A stretch of 64,000 bases of DNA from Phytophthora hibernalis (lineage: Eukaryota; Oomycota; Peronosporomycetes; Peronosporales; Peronosporaceae). Made by a program: the position numbers and the translations under genes. Below the pieces are notes generated by a model. The model worked only from the letters and a program-made list of their open reading frames with translations, was not told the DNA's origin and did no database searches. Each line of letters begins with the position of its first letter. Position 1 is the first letter of the stretch. The stretch spans positions 620,001-684,000 of the forward strand of contig JAAKBF010000041.1 of NCBI GenBank assembly GCA_012656075.1, read 5' to 3'. Positions 34,340 through 45,080 of the stretch are shown one piece after another.

Positions 34340-35646
34340 GGTTTCTTAGTGGGGGTGGGGTGTGAAGTCGAGTGTAAATTCGAGAATGAAAGAGGGGATG
34401 TCCGTCAAAGCGTTAAGCAGCCGTAGTGTGTTGTGCGATAGGAGCTAGGCCTGGACTTGTACGCGTGTCCTGCTGGCACTCCGAAGATACGTCGCTTCAA
34501 TGTGCGTCCTGATAACTAGATTACGTTCGAAGCGGGGTAGCGAGCTTCTCTATAATCAACGTGTAGGTCGTCAATACGATCAGCTGATGTCAGAATCGAG
34601 CACAGTAGAAGAACAATTTCTATCATGAAAAGATAGATATTCTCTCCGGACAATGCTGGGTGCTCGTCGAACAGCAGTGCTCGATGGAGGAAACAATCGG
34701 GGGCTTGGATCCATACGCAAGTCGAAGGCGACCAGAGCACTGGTTTCGTACGTTTAGATGCTGCTTCTAAAGATTTTACCAGTACCAGCCCTCAATATCG
34801 AAAATCCTCAAAAAGCAATACTACGTAGTAGAGAACTTTGCTGTTTTGGAACAAAAATCGATATAATCCAAAATTATATTCCTTGGAACAACGAGTTGTT
34901 CCACAGGAACTAAGTATTGGAACATAGGGTGGTTAATTTATCCGTAATGTATATGCCGATTTTTACGGATATTCTGGAATAGCCTTTTAGAGATGGCTCC
35001 AGTGGAGCAACTGGAGGAATATAATTTTGGATCATCTCGTTTTTGCTGGGAACTAAAGTTCTAGTGCTACAGACCGGAACCACAGACGTGACTGCTCGCT
35101 GGTTAGTCGTAAACTTTTGATTAAAATTGGCATGGCTACGGACTCTGTTGTACGGAGCATCCTACATTGCTGCCACGTCACTCGGACTTGATTGCACTTT
35201 CGCGAGCTCCTCGACACGGGGTCAACTCACTTTAAGGAACAGATGCCTCAATCGTCAATATCCTGCACCACAGTACCCGATCGCCAAGTTGGCCTACTTC
35301 CTGCACCACAGTACCCGATCGCCAAGTTGGCCTACTTGGCCAACTTGGCTGCAGACTCAGGATCAAGTAGACGAACTGCAAATCTCTGGCGACTACCTTC
35401 TGGCGATGCCACTGGAGTGCGCCGTGTGGTGGATTATCAAGAAGCTCGCTACCCCGCTTCGAACGTAATCTAGTTATCAGGACGCACATTGAAGCGACGT
35501 ATCTTCGGAGTGCCAGCAGGACACGCGTACAAGTCCAGGCCTAGCTCCTATCGCACAACACACTACGGCTGCTTAACGCTTTGACGGACATCCCCTCTTT
35601 CATTCTCGAATTTACACTCGACTTCACACCCCCCCACTAAGAAACC

Positions 35647-36096
35647 ATGGTCTACACGATTGTCGTCAACCTGCACGCCAAGGATGGCAAGGACGTCGAG
35701 GAGCAGCTGCGCGCCAAGCTGGCCGAGGCCTCGCAGACCTACTCGAAGGACGCCGGCGTCATCGGCTGGCTCCCCATGCAGAACACCAGCGACGCGCGCA
35801 AGTGGACCATCGTCGAGCGCTACGACCAGGAGAGCGTACGTACACTATCGATCGATCACTTCCGCTGCATACAGTGGTGGTGCCATGCACTAGGTGCTCG
35901 GCGTCGGTCGACGTGACTTGAGACTGATTGTTTTTGCTTGCTTGTTTCTGGTCAATGTTCATGCGGCGATACTACGACACAGAGCGTGGCGCACCACCGT
36001 GAGAACCCGGAGTACAAGGCGTTCGCTGGTGCCTTGATCCCGCTGCTGGAGAACGGCCAGGAGAGCATCGACGTGCACCAGTTCAAGGAGCTGTAG
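35647..36096 (+). CDS. ABM-domain protein e5
   Basis: Intact 100-residue copy (MVYTIVVNLHAKDGKDVEEQ to VHQFKEL) with both exons in frame. It is head-to-head with e4 and tail-to-tail with e6. The 5' leader is a few bases shorter (ACACCCCCCCACTAAG) than in other copies. Confidence 0.85.
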
Positions 36097-36511
36097 ACGT
36101 CGTCTGCCGGCACCGACAGGCTCCAATGACGGCGTATTACGAGACGTGCAGCACACTCGCGACAACATGGAACGTCGCACGATGCTCAATTGGCAGCGAC
36201 AGACTCGCAGTGGCGGATACTTCTTGTGAAGTCAACCCCATTCGCTCAGTTTCGGCGCTGCCTTGCGCGTTCTCCGTACGATAAGCGTAGATACCCCACG
36301 AACTAAAAAATAACAACACACAAACGAAGCTGGCTGAGCTGGGCGTTGCAAAGTATGGTTTGCTCTTACGGGCTAGAACAGTTATCTGTACACGAAATAA
36401 GCGACTGCGGCAATTGTGTTGGAAGACATGAAATTATAACCGAGATACGTGCCTCTGCTGGAGGGGATCCATGAACACTGTTCGTCGGCCCCGAGATCAC
36501 CAATAATTAAC

Positions 36512-36635
36512 TTACTGTTGAAGGCGGAACGTCGTACCTGTGTCAAGCAAGAGAGGGCGTTCCAGTAGCGCTGCATGAGGTGATCACTGTCTAGACGGAT
36601 GCGTGCGTTCAAATCTAGCACAGTGTCCGGTTGTG
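36512..36635 (-). pseudogene. UPRT terminal-exon fragment, copy 2
   Basis: Second copy of the fragment, with the same DTVLDLNARIRLDS and HLMQRYWN reading. It differs near the C-terminus (GTGTCAAGCAAGAGAGGGCG instead of GTGTCAAGAAGCAAGAGGGC). Confidence 0.72.
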
Positions 36636-37309
36636 CTACAATAAACGCGAAGCAAGACGAAGACGTTATTAAAGTACGATGTAGTACTATAATAGTAGCT
36701 TGGATGGGTGCGCGTAATGCTCAAGACCTACATACCTCTCGGAAGCGATCTTCTATAGAGTTACAGGAGAAGAATCGTGCCATGCTTCCTGCATCTGACG
36801 GCCTCTCTTCATCGCTGACGCCGAAACACGTGTCAGGAGCATGAATCAACGTCAGTGTGTTCGCTGCACATGCCCGTTGGGCATATTATGTCCTCTCATA
36901 CTGTCTCCGGCACCTCGTACATGTATTACGTATACTTCAAGTGCATGTACAACGCAAAATCACTCCAACTATTATACTCCTTCGCGGATGATCCGAACCA
37001 AAAACCAACCAACAGTGATAAGCCACTCGTTCGGTGCAAAGGAAACAAACGCAACATCGCTCAAGTCACGCTGCAGACATCTTTGTGTGTTGTTATTTTT
37101 TAGTTCGTGGGGTATCTACGCTTATCGTACGGAGAACGCGCAAGGCAGCGCCGAAACTGAGTGAATGGGGTTGACTTCACAAGAAGTATCCGCCACTGCG
37201 AGTCTGTCGCTGCCAATTGAGCATCGTGCGACGTTCCATGTTGTCGCGAGTGTGCTGCACGTCTCGTAATACGCCGTCATTGGAGCCTGTCGGTGCCGGC
37301 AGACGACGT

Positions 37310-37759
37310 CTACAGCTCCTTGAACTGGTGCACGTCGATGCTCTCCTGGCCGTTCTCCAGCAGCGGGATCAAGGCACCAGCGAACGCCTTGTACTCCGGG
37401 TTCTCACGGTGGTGCGCCACGCTCTGTGTCGTAGTATCGCCGCATGAACATTGACCAGAAACAAGCAAGCAAAAACAATCAGTCTCAAGTCACGTCGACC
37501 GACGCCGAGCACCTAGTGCATGGCACCACCACTGTATGCAGCGGAAGTGATCGATCGATAGTGTACGTACGCTCTCCTGGTCGTAGCGCTCGACGATGGT
37601 CCACTTGCGCGCGTCGCTGGTGTTCTGCATGGGGAGCCAGCCGATGACGCCGGCGTCCTTCGAGTAGGTCTGCGAGGCCTCGGCCAGCTTGGCGCGCAGC
37701 TGCTCCTCGACGTCCTTGCCATCCTTGGCGTGCAGGTTGACGACAATCGTGTAGACCAT
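37310..37759 (-). CDS. ABM-domain protein e6
   Basis: Intact 100-residue copy. It is head-to-head with e7, but the core of the spacer between them is reversed compared with the e1-e2 and e4-e5 spacers. Confidence 0.85.
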
Positions 37760-39065
37760 GGTTTCTTAGTGGGGGTGGGGTGTGAAGTCGAGTGTAAATT
37801 CGAGAATGAAAGAGGGGATGTCCGTCAAAGCGTTAAGCAGCCGTAGTGTGTTGTGCGATAGGAGCTAGGCCTGGACTTGTACGCGTGTCCTGCTGGCACT
37901 CCGAAGATACGTCGCTTCAATGTGCGTCCTGATAACTAGATTACGTTCGAAGCGGGGTAGCGAGCTTCTTGATAATCCACCACACGGCGCACTCCAGTGG
38001 CATCGCCAGAAGGTAGTCGCCAGAGATTTGCAGTTCGTCTACTTGATCCTGAGTCTGCAGCCAAGTTGGCCAAGTAGGCCAACTTGGCGATCAGTACTGT
38101 GGTGCAGGAAGTAGGCCAACTTGGCGATCGGGTACTGTGGTGCAGGATATTGACGATTGAGGCATCTGTTCCTTAAAGTGAGTTGACCCCCGTGTCGAGG
38201 AGCTCGCGAAAGTGCAATCAAGTCCGAGTGACGTGGCAGCAATGTAGGATGCTCCGTACAACAGAGTCCGTAGCCATGCCAATTTTAATCAAAAGTTTAC
38301 GACTAACCAGCGAGCAGTCACGTCTGTGGTTCCGGTCTGTAGCACTAGAACTTTAGTTCCCAGCAAAAACGAGATGATCCAAAATTATATTCCTCCAGTT
38401 GCTCCACTGGAGCCATCTCTAAAAGGCTATTCCAGAATATCCGTAAAAATCGGCATATACATTACGGATAAATTAACCACCCTATGTTCCAATACTTAGT
38501 TCCTGTGGAACAACTCGTTGTTCAAGGAATATAATTTTGGATTATATCGATTTTGTTCCAAAACAGCAAAGTTCTCTACTACGTAGTATTGCTTTTTGAG
38601 GATTTTAGATATTGAGGGCTGGTACTGGTAAAATCTTTTAGAAGCAGCATCTAAACGTACGAAACCAGTGCTCTGGTCGCCTTCGACTTGCGTATGGATC
38701 CAAGCCCCCGATTGTTTCCTCCATCGAGCACTGCTGTTCGACGAGCACCCAGCATTGTCCGGAGAGAATATCTATCTTTTCATGATAGAAATTGTTCTTC
38801 TACTGTGCTCGATTCTGACATCAGCTGATCGTATTGACGACCTACACGTTGATTATAGAGAAGCTCGCTACCCCGCTTCGAACGTAATCTAGTTATCAGG
38901 ACGCACATTGAAGCGACGTATCTTCGGAGTGCCAGCAGGACACGCGTACAAGTCCAGGCCTAGCTCCTATCGCACAACACACTACGGCTGCTTAACGCTT
39001 TGACGGACATCCTCTTTCATTCTCGAATTTACACTCGACTTCACACCCCACCCCACTAAGAAACC

Positions 39066-39514
39066 ATGGTCTACACGATTGTCGTCAACCTGCACGCCAA
39101 GGATGGCAAGGACGTCGAGGAGCAGCTGCGCGTAAGCTGGCCGAGGCCTCGCAGACCTACTCGAAGGACGCCGGCGTCATCGGCTGGCTCCCCATGCAGA
39201 ACACCAGCGACGCGCGCAAGTGGACCATCGTCGAGCGCTACGACCAGGAGAGCGTACGTACACTATCGATCGATCACTTCCGCTGCATACAGTGGTGGTG
39301 CCATGCACTAGGTGCTCGGCGTCGGTCGACGTGACTTGAGACTGATTGTTTTTGCTTGCTTGTTTCTGGTCAATGTTCATGCGGCGATACTACGACACAG
39401 AGCGTGGCGCACCACCGTGAGAACCCGGAGTACAAGGCGTTCGCTGGTGCCTTGATCCCGCTGCTGGAGAACGGCCAGGAGAGCATCGACGTGCACCAGT
39501 TCAAGGAGCTGTAG
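39066..39514 (+). pseudogene. ABM copy e7, one-base deletion in exon 1
   Basis: CTGCGCGCCAAGCTGG of the intact copies reads CTGCGCGTAAGCTGG: one base fewer, shifting the frame after EEQLR. The remaining exon 1, intron and exon 2 are unchanged. Sequence error or recent null mutation. Confidence 0.75.
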
Positions 39515-39926
39515 ACGTCGTCTGCCGGCACCGACAGGCTCCAATGACGGCGTATTACGAGACGTGCAGCACACTCGCGACAACATGGAACGTCGCACGA
39601 TGCTCAATTGGCAGCGACAGCTCGCAGTGGCGGATACTTCTTGTGAAGTCAACCCCATTCGCTCAGTTTCGGCGCTGCCTTGCGCGTTCTCCGTACGATA
39701 AGCGTAGATACCCCACGAACTAAAAAATAACAACACACAAACGAAGCTGGCTGAGCTGGGCGTTGCAAAGTATGGTTTGCTTTTACGGGCTAGAACAGTT
39801 ATCTGTACACGAAATAAGCGACTGCGGCAATTGTGTTGGAAGACATGAAATTATAACCGAGATACGTGCCTCTGCTGGAGGATCCATGAACACTGTTCGT
39901 CGGCCCCGAGATCACCAATAATTAAC

Positions 39927-40051
39927 TTACTGTTGAAGGCGGAACGTCGTACCTGTGTCAAGAAGCAAGAGGGCGTTCCAGTAGCGCTGCATGAGGTGAT
40001 CACTGTCTAGACGGATGCGTGCGTTCAAATCTAGCACAGTGTCCGGTTGTG
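39927..40051 (-). pseudogene. UPRT terminal-exon fragment, copy 3
   Basis: Third copy of the fragment, same reading and same position within the tail-to-tail spacer as copies 1 and 2. Confidence 0.75.
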
Positions 40052-40723
40052 CTACAATAAACGCGAAGCAAGACGAAGACGTTATTAAAGTACGATGTAG
40101 TACTATAATAGTAGCTTGGATGGGTGCGCGTAATGCTCAAGACCTACATACCTCTCGGAAGCGATCTTCTATAGAGTTACAGGAGAAGAATCGTGCCATG
40201 CTTCCTGCATCTGACGGCCTCTCTTCATCGCTGACGCCGAAACACGTGTCAGGAGCATGAATCAACGTCAGTGTGTTCGCTGCACATGCCCGTTGGGCAT
40301 ATTATGTCCTCTCATACTGTCTCCGGCACCTCGTACATGTATTACGTATACTTCAAGTGCATGTACAACGCAAAATCACTCCAACTATTATACTCCTTCG
40401 CGGATGATCCGAACCAAAAACCAACCAACAGTGATAAGCCACTCGTTCGGTGCAAGGAAACAAACGCAACATCGCTCAAGTCACGCTGCAGACATCTTTG
40501 TGTGTTGTTATTTTTAGTTCGTGGGGTATCTACGCTTATCGTACGGAGAACGCGCAAGGCAGCGCCGAAACTGAGTGAATGGGGTTGACTTCACAAGAAG
40601 TATCCGCCACTGCGAGTCTGTCGCTGCCAATTGAGCATCGTGCAACGTTCCATGTTGTCGCGAGTGTGCTGCACGTCTCGTAATACGCCGTCATTGGAGC
40701 CTGTCGGTGCCGGCAGACGACGT

Positions 40724-41172
40724 CTACAGCTCCTTGAACTGGTGCACGTCGATGCTCTCCTGGCCGTTCTCCAGCAGCGGGATCAAGGCACCAGCGAACG
40801 CCTTGTACTCCGGGTTCTCACGGTGGTGCGCCACGCTCTGTGTCGTAGTATCGCCGCATGAACATTGACCAGAAACAAGCAAGCAAAAACAATCAGTCTC
40901 AAGTCACGTCGACCGACGCCGAGCACCTAGTGCATGGCACCACCACTGTATGCAGCGGAAGTGATCGATCGATAGTGTACGTACGCTCTCCTGGTCGTAG
41001 CGCTCGACGATGGTCCACTTGCGCGCGTCGCTGGTGTTCTGCATGGGAGCCAGCCGATGACGCCGGCGTCCTTCGAGTAGGTCTGCGAGGCCTCGGCCAG
41101 CTTGGCGCGCAGCTGCTCCTCGACGTCCTTGCCATCCTTGGCGTGCAGGTTGACGACAATCGTGTAGACCAT
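40724..41172 (-). pseudogene. ABM copy e8, one-base deletion in exon 1
   Basis: The run CATGGGGAGCC of the intact copies reads CATGGGAGCC here, one G fewer, so the frame shifts at the WLPMQN segment. All else matches e6. A homopolymer indel error is likely. Confidence 0.75.
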
Positions 41173-42479
41173 GGTTTCTTAGTGGGGGTGGGGTGTGAAG
41201 TCGAGTGTAAATTCGAGAATGAAAGAGGGGATGTCCGTCAAAGCGTTAAGCAGCCGTAGTGTGTTGTGCGATAGGAGCTAGGCCTGGACTTGTACGCGTG
41301 TCCTGCTGGCACTCCGAAGATACGTCGCTTCAATGTGCGTCCTGATAACTAGATTACGTTCGAAGCGGGGTAGCGAGCTTCTTGATAATCCACCACACGG
41401 CGCACTCCAGTGGCATCGCCAGAAGGTAGTCGCCAGAGATTTGCAGTTCGTCTACTTGATCCTGAGTCTGCAGCCAAGTTGGCCAAGTAGGCCAACTTGG
41501 CGATCGGGTACTGTGGTGCAGGAAGTAGGCCAACTTGGCGATCGGGTACTGTGGTGCAGGATATTGACGATTGAGGCATCTGTTCCTTAAAGTGAGTTGA
41601 CCCCCGTGTCGAGGAGCTCGCGAAAGTGCAATCAAGTCCGAGTGACGTGGCAGCAATGTAGGATGCTCCGTACAACAGAGTCCGTAGCCATGCCAATTTT
41701 AATCAAAAGTTTACGACTAACCAGCGAGCAGTCACGTCTGTGGTTCCGGTCTGTAGCACTAGAACTTTAGTTCCCAGCAAAAAAACGAGATGATCAAAAT
41801 TATATTCCTCCAGTTGCTCCACTGGAGCCATCTCTAAAAGGCTATTCCAGAATATCCGTAAAAATCGGCATATACATTACGGATAAATTAACCACCCTAT
41901 GTTCAATACTTAGTTCCTGTGGAACAACTCGTTGTTCAAGGAATATAATTTTGGATTATATCGATTTTTGTTCCAAAACAGCAAAGTTCTCTACTACGTA
42001 GTATTGCTTTTTGATTTTAGATATTGAGGGCTGGTACTGGTAAAATCTTTTAGAAGCAGCATCTAAACGTACGAAACCAGTGCTCTGGTCGCCTTCGACT
42101 TGCGTATGGATCCAAGCCCCCGATTGTTTCCTCCATCGAGCACTGCTGTTCGACGAGCACCCAGCATTGTCCGGAGAGAATATCTATCTTTTCATGATAG
42201 AAATTGTTCTTCTACTGTGCTCGATTCTGACATCAGCTGATCGTATTGACGACCTACACGTTGATTATAGAGAAGCTCGCTACCCCGCTTCGAACGTAAT
42301 CTAGTTATCAGGACGCACATTGAAGCGACGTATCTTCGGAGTGCCAGCAGGACACGCGTACAAGTCCAGGCCTAGCTCCTATCGCACAACACACTACGGC
42401 TGCTTAACGCTTTGACGGACATCCCCTCTTTCATTCTCAATTTACACTCGACTTCACACCCCACCCCCACTAAGAAACC

Positions 42480-42929
42480 ATGGTCTACACGATTGTCGTC
42501 AACCTGCACGCCAAGGATGGCAAGGACGTCGAGGAGCAGCTGCGCGCCAAGCTGGCCGAGGCCTCGCAGACCTACTCGAAGGACGCCGGCGTCATCGGCT
42601 GGCTCCCCATGCAGAACACCAGCGACGCGCGCAAGTGGACCATCGTCGAGCGCTACGACCAGGAGAGCGTACGTACACTATCGATCGATCACTTCCGCTG
42701 CATACAGTGGTGGTGCCATGCACTAGGTGCTCGGCGTCGGTCGACGTGACTTGAGACTGATTGTTTTTGCTTGCTTGTTTCTGGTCAATGTTCATGCGGC
42801 GATACTACGACACAGAGCGTGGCGCACCACCGTGAGAACCCGGAGTACAAGGCGTTCGCTGGTGCCTTGATCCCGCTGCTGGAGAACGGCCAGGAGAGCA
42901 TCGACGTGCACCAGTTCAAGGAGCTGTAG
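42480..42929 (+). CDS. ABM-domain protein e9
   Basis: Intact 100-residue copy: exon 1 42480-42668, intron 42669-42815, exon 2 42816-42929. It is the rightmost complete copy, head-to-head with e8. Its Inr-like box lacks one G (TCATTCTCAATTT). After its 3' end the array sequence runs about 240 bp before meeting the inverted remnant of gene d. Confidence 0.85.
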
Positions 42930-43219
42930 ACGTCGTCTGCCGGCACCGACAGGCTCCAATGACGGCGTATTACGAGACGTGCAGCACACTCGCGACAACA
43001 TGGAACGTTGCACGATGCTCAATTGGCAGCGACAGACTCGCAGTGGCGGATACTTCTTGTGAAGTCAACCCCATTCCTCAGTTTCGGCGCTGCCTTGCGC
43101 GTTCTCCGTACGATAAGCGTAGATACCCCACGAACTAAAAAATAACAACACACAAACGAAGCTGGCTGAGCTTGAAAGAAGCGACTGCGGCAATTGTGTT
43201 GGAAGACGAAAACTCTCAG

Positions 43220-43407
43220 CTACTCGACGTGCACGGGCTTGCTCGTGTCCAGCTCATTGAACTGGTGGATCTCCAGAGGCTGGTCCAGAAGCGGGCCCAT
43301 GTAGACTCCAAAAGCAGCGTAGTACGGGTTCGCCTGGTGGATCTTCAGGCTCTGCTCGAACAACAAAACCAATGAGTCTCACCTTACCACTGTGTTCCTT
43401 CCCATCA
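43220..43407 (-). pseudogene. Truncated inverted copy of ABM gene d
   Basis: Exon 2 of gene d (SLKIHQANPYYAAFGVYM to TSKPVHVE) is present in frame at 43220-43351, preceded by most of the d intron up to about 43407, where similarity ends abruptly. Exon 1 and promoter are absent. Together with d at the left border it brackets the array in inverted orientation. Confidence 0.88.
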
Positions 43408-43597
43408 ATGCAGCCCGCCAGGTACGATATTGTATTGAACAGCCGTCATCTCAATAAAAAAATTGCAATTCCTGGCGAAGCAATAATAAATATTCCGCAA
43501 TTTATATTGTATTGTTACATAAACGTGTCTTCCACAACTTCCTCTTCCTCTCGCCCCAGGCGTTCCTGTCGGAATAATGACGTGGGTACTGTTGGTT

Positions 43598-43664
43598 TGA
43601 TGCATGCATCACATTTAGGGGTGGAGGGATCTTATTGCATCTAATATTTGATGCATGCATCTTA
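43598..43664. repeat. Two copies of a 12-bp palindrome
   Basis: TTGATGCATGCATC occurs twice within 70 bp (near 43597 and 43649); GATGCATGCATC is self-complementary. It may be a binding site or a small element end. Confidence 0.4.
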
Positions 43665-43811
43665 GTCAACAGAATTACCTTTTGTAAAGTTCACGTAAAA
43701 AGCAACCTAACGTTAGCCAAAATTCCTACCGCTTCTCCACTGACTTCCATACACTAACGTTATAACTACAACGCTTATGCCGGTAGTGGTAATCTACTAC
43801 ATGCACTACAT

Positions 43812-44494
43812 CGTTCACTCTAATTAGTCTGACCCCGGAGGAAAGGGAAGAAGGAGTACCACGTGAAGTGGCTCGGCCAGTCAAAGCTGACCTGGGAGCC
43901 TGTGGAAAACCTGGAGTATATTCGAGACCTGATTACCCGCTACCATCAGCGCCAGACCAGCACCAAGAACCGCAGAAAGTGAGCAAGGCCGACACCCTCC
44001 TCTTGCGTGAGGGCATGTGACGGGTTCATGTTGAAGATGAAGGTGTCGAGCGCCAAGACGAACCCGTGAGCCCGGAAATGGATGGAATCAAATGCATGAA
44101 GACCGAAACAGCGTGCCAAGAGGCAGGAGAAGCCAGTGAAGACAGAGATGAGCTTTGAGAGAGCTCGTAGGCATGGAAACCAGCATGGCCAATGCCATGC
44201 TTGCATTTTATTGTGACTTAGTTTTACTAAAGGCTCGAGTTAAATTGTGAGGTCTGACTAATTATGGTGTACGATTTTTATCGGAGAAAGTCGAACTTTT
44301 GAATTGATCTTGTGACAACAATATTAAATTTTTATTGAAAGTAAGATGATGATTGGCTTCGCCTCGGCGAGATCTGCTCAAATCCGCTGTCTTTGTGCTC
44401 TTTTGAACTATTCGGGAAATTTTTGTCGTCTGTGGTGTCACGAAAAAGTACAGAAGCATGACTATATTCGAAGCACGACTAATTAGAGTGAACG
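43812..44494. mobile_element. Short element with 18-bp inverted ends and chromodomain remnant
   Basis: CGTTCACTCTAATTAGTC at 43812-43829 is inverted exactly at 44477-44494. A third related end (GGTCTGACTAATTATGGTG, 44251-44269) is also inverted relative to the left end, suggesting a nested or alternative 455-bp element. The interior contains a chromodomain-like coding remnant. No transposase is present and no target duplication is clear. Confidence 0.55.
43833..43982 (+). pseudogene. Chromodomain fragment
   Basis: The open stretch without a start codon reads KKEYHVKWLGQSKLTWEPVE, then NLEYIRDLITRYHQRQ and a stop. Aromatic and acidic positions fit the chromodomain pattern (Y-x-V-K-W ... TWEP-x-ENL), as found at the C-terminus of chromovirus-type retrotransposon integrases. 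It is a remnant only. Confidence 0.65.
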
Positions 44495-45080
44495 GTGTAC
44501 ATCTTAGCGCAATTCCGCTTTCAGGGGCTGCACGAAGCGCAAAAGTTTGAGCTCGGCATGGCTACATTCAACTTCCAGTTTCGACCCAACCAACGAAATA
44601 CATGTAGTAGGTGTTGCCCTCTAGCACGAGTCACATGACACCTGGGTGGTGTTTGCGGGGTTTAATCAAAACGCTTATCCTATCTATACGACTGCTGCAA
44701 TCATCCGTGATTGCTATTTAATACTTTTGCAGTATTTATTGTCAATATTGTGGCAATATAATATTGTATTGGAATCGACGAGCCCCAATAATACATATTT
44801 TTATTGGAAAATACACAATTAATTATTGTATTGTTCCATTTAATTCCTACCTCCTACTGGCAGATCCCGCTAGGGTTCCTAACTCGGAAGTCGCCGTTTT
44901 AGTGTAGCCACTCAGGATTCCGCCAACGGCGCTCAGGATTAATCTTTTCCCCAGTAATTTGTCCTGACCCTTAAACTCTCTTTTGGAGGCGAATCATTGA
45001 TAGTGTTCCTATCTCTGTTCAACTACGAGATCGCCTCTTTCAGTTTCATTTGTTGTTGAAGGCAGGAGATCGCACATGTA
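44495..45080. other. AT-rich intergenic stretch
   Basis: It contains repeated CAATATT/AATATTG-type words (44730-44850) similar to those at 43430-43510, but no supported gene. Confidence 0.4.

Larger units (their letters stand above)
29240..43411. repeat. Tandem array of about 3.42-kb units with inverted ABM gene pairs
   Basis: Corresponding points recur at 3,413-3,420 bp: starts of minus copies at 34339, 37759 and 41172, and of plus copies at 35647, 39066 and 42480. Each unit holds a minus copy, a head-to-head spacer of about 1.3 kb, a plus copy and a tail-to-tail spacer of about 1.2 kb. About 220 bp upstream of each gene are the same for both members of a head-to-head pair, so they form inverted arms. 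The core of the head-to-head spacer has one orientation at 30.2-31.1 and 34.5-35.5 kb and the opposite at 38.0-38.9 and 41.4-42.3 kb. The left unit is irregular (e2 and e3 in direct orientation). Confidence 0.92.

Noticed and set aside
29464..42993. Repeated 67-77-residue frames antisense to or out of frame with the ABM copies
   Set aside because: They recur only because the DNA recurs, overlap the true ABM exons in other frames and have no family resemblance.
29240..43411. Array as a CRISPR or satellite locus
   Set aside because: Units are 3.4 kb with intron-containing genes in alternating orientation; there are no short repeats with unique spacers.
29240..43411. Array copies as LTR retrotransposons
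   Set aside because: No gag/pol coding, primer-binding site or polypurine tract; repeats are inverted as well as direct.
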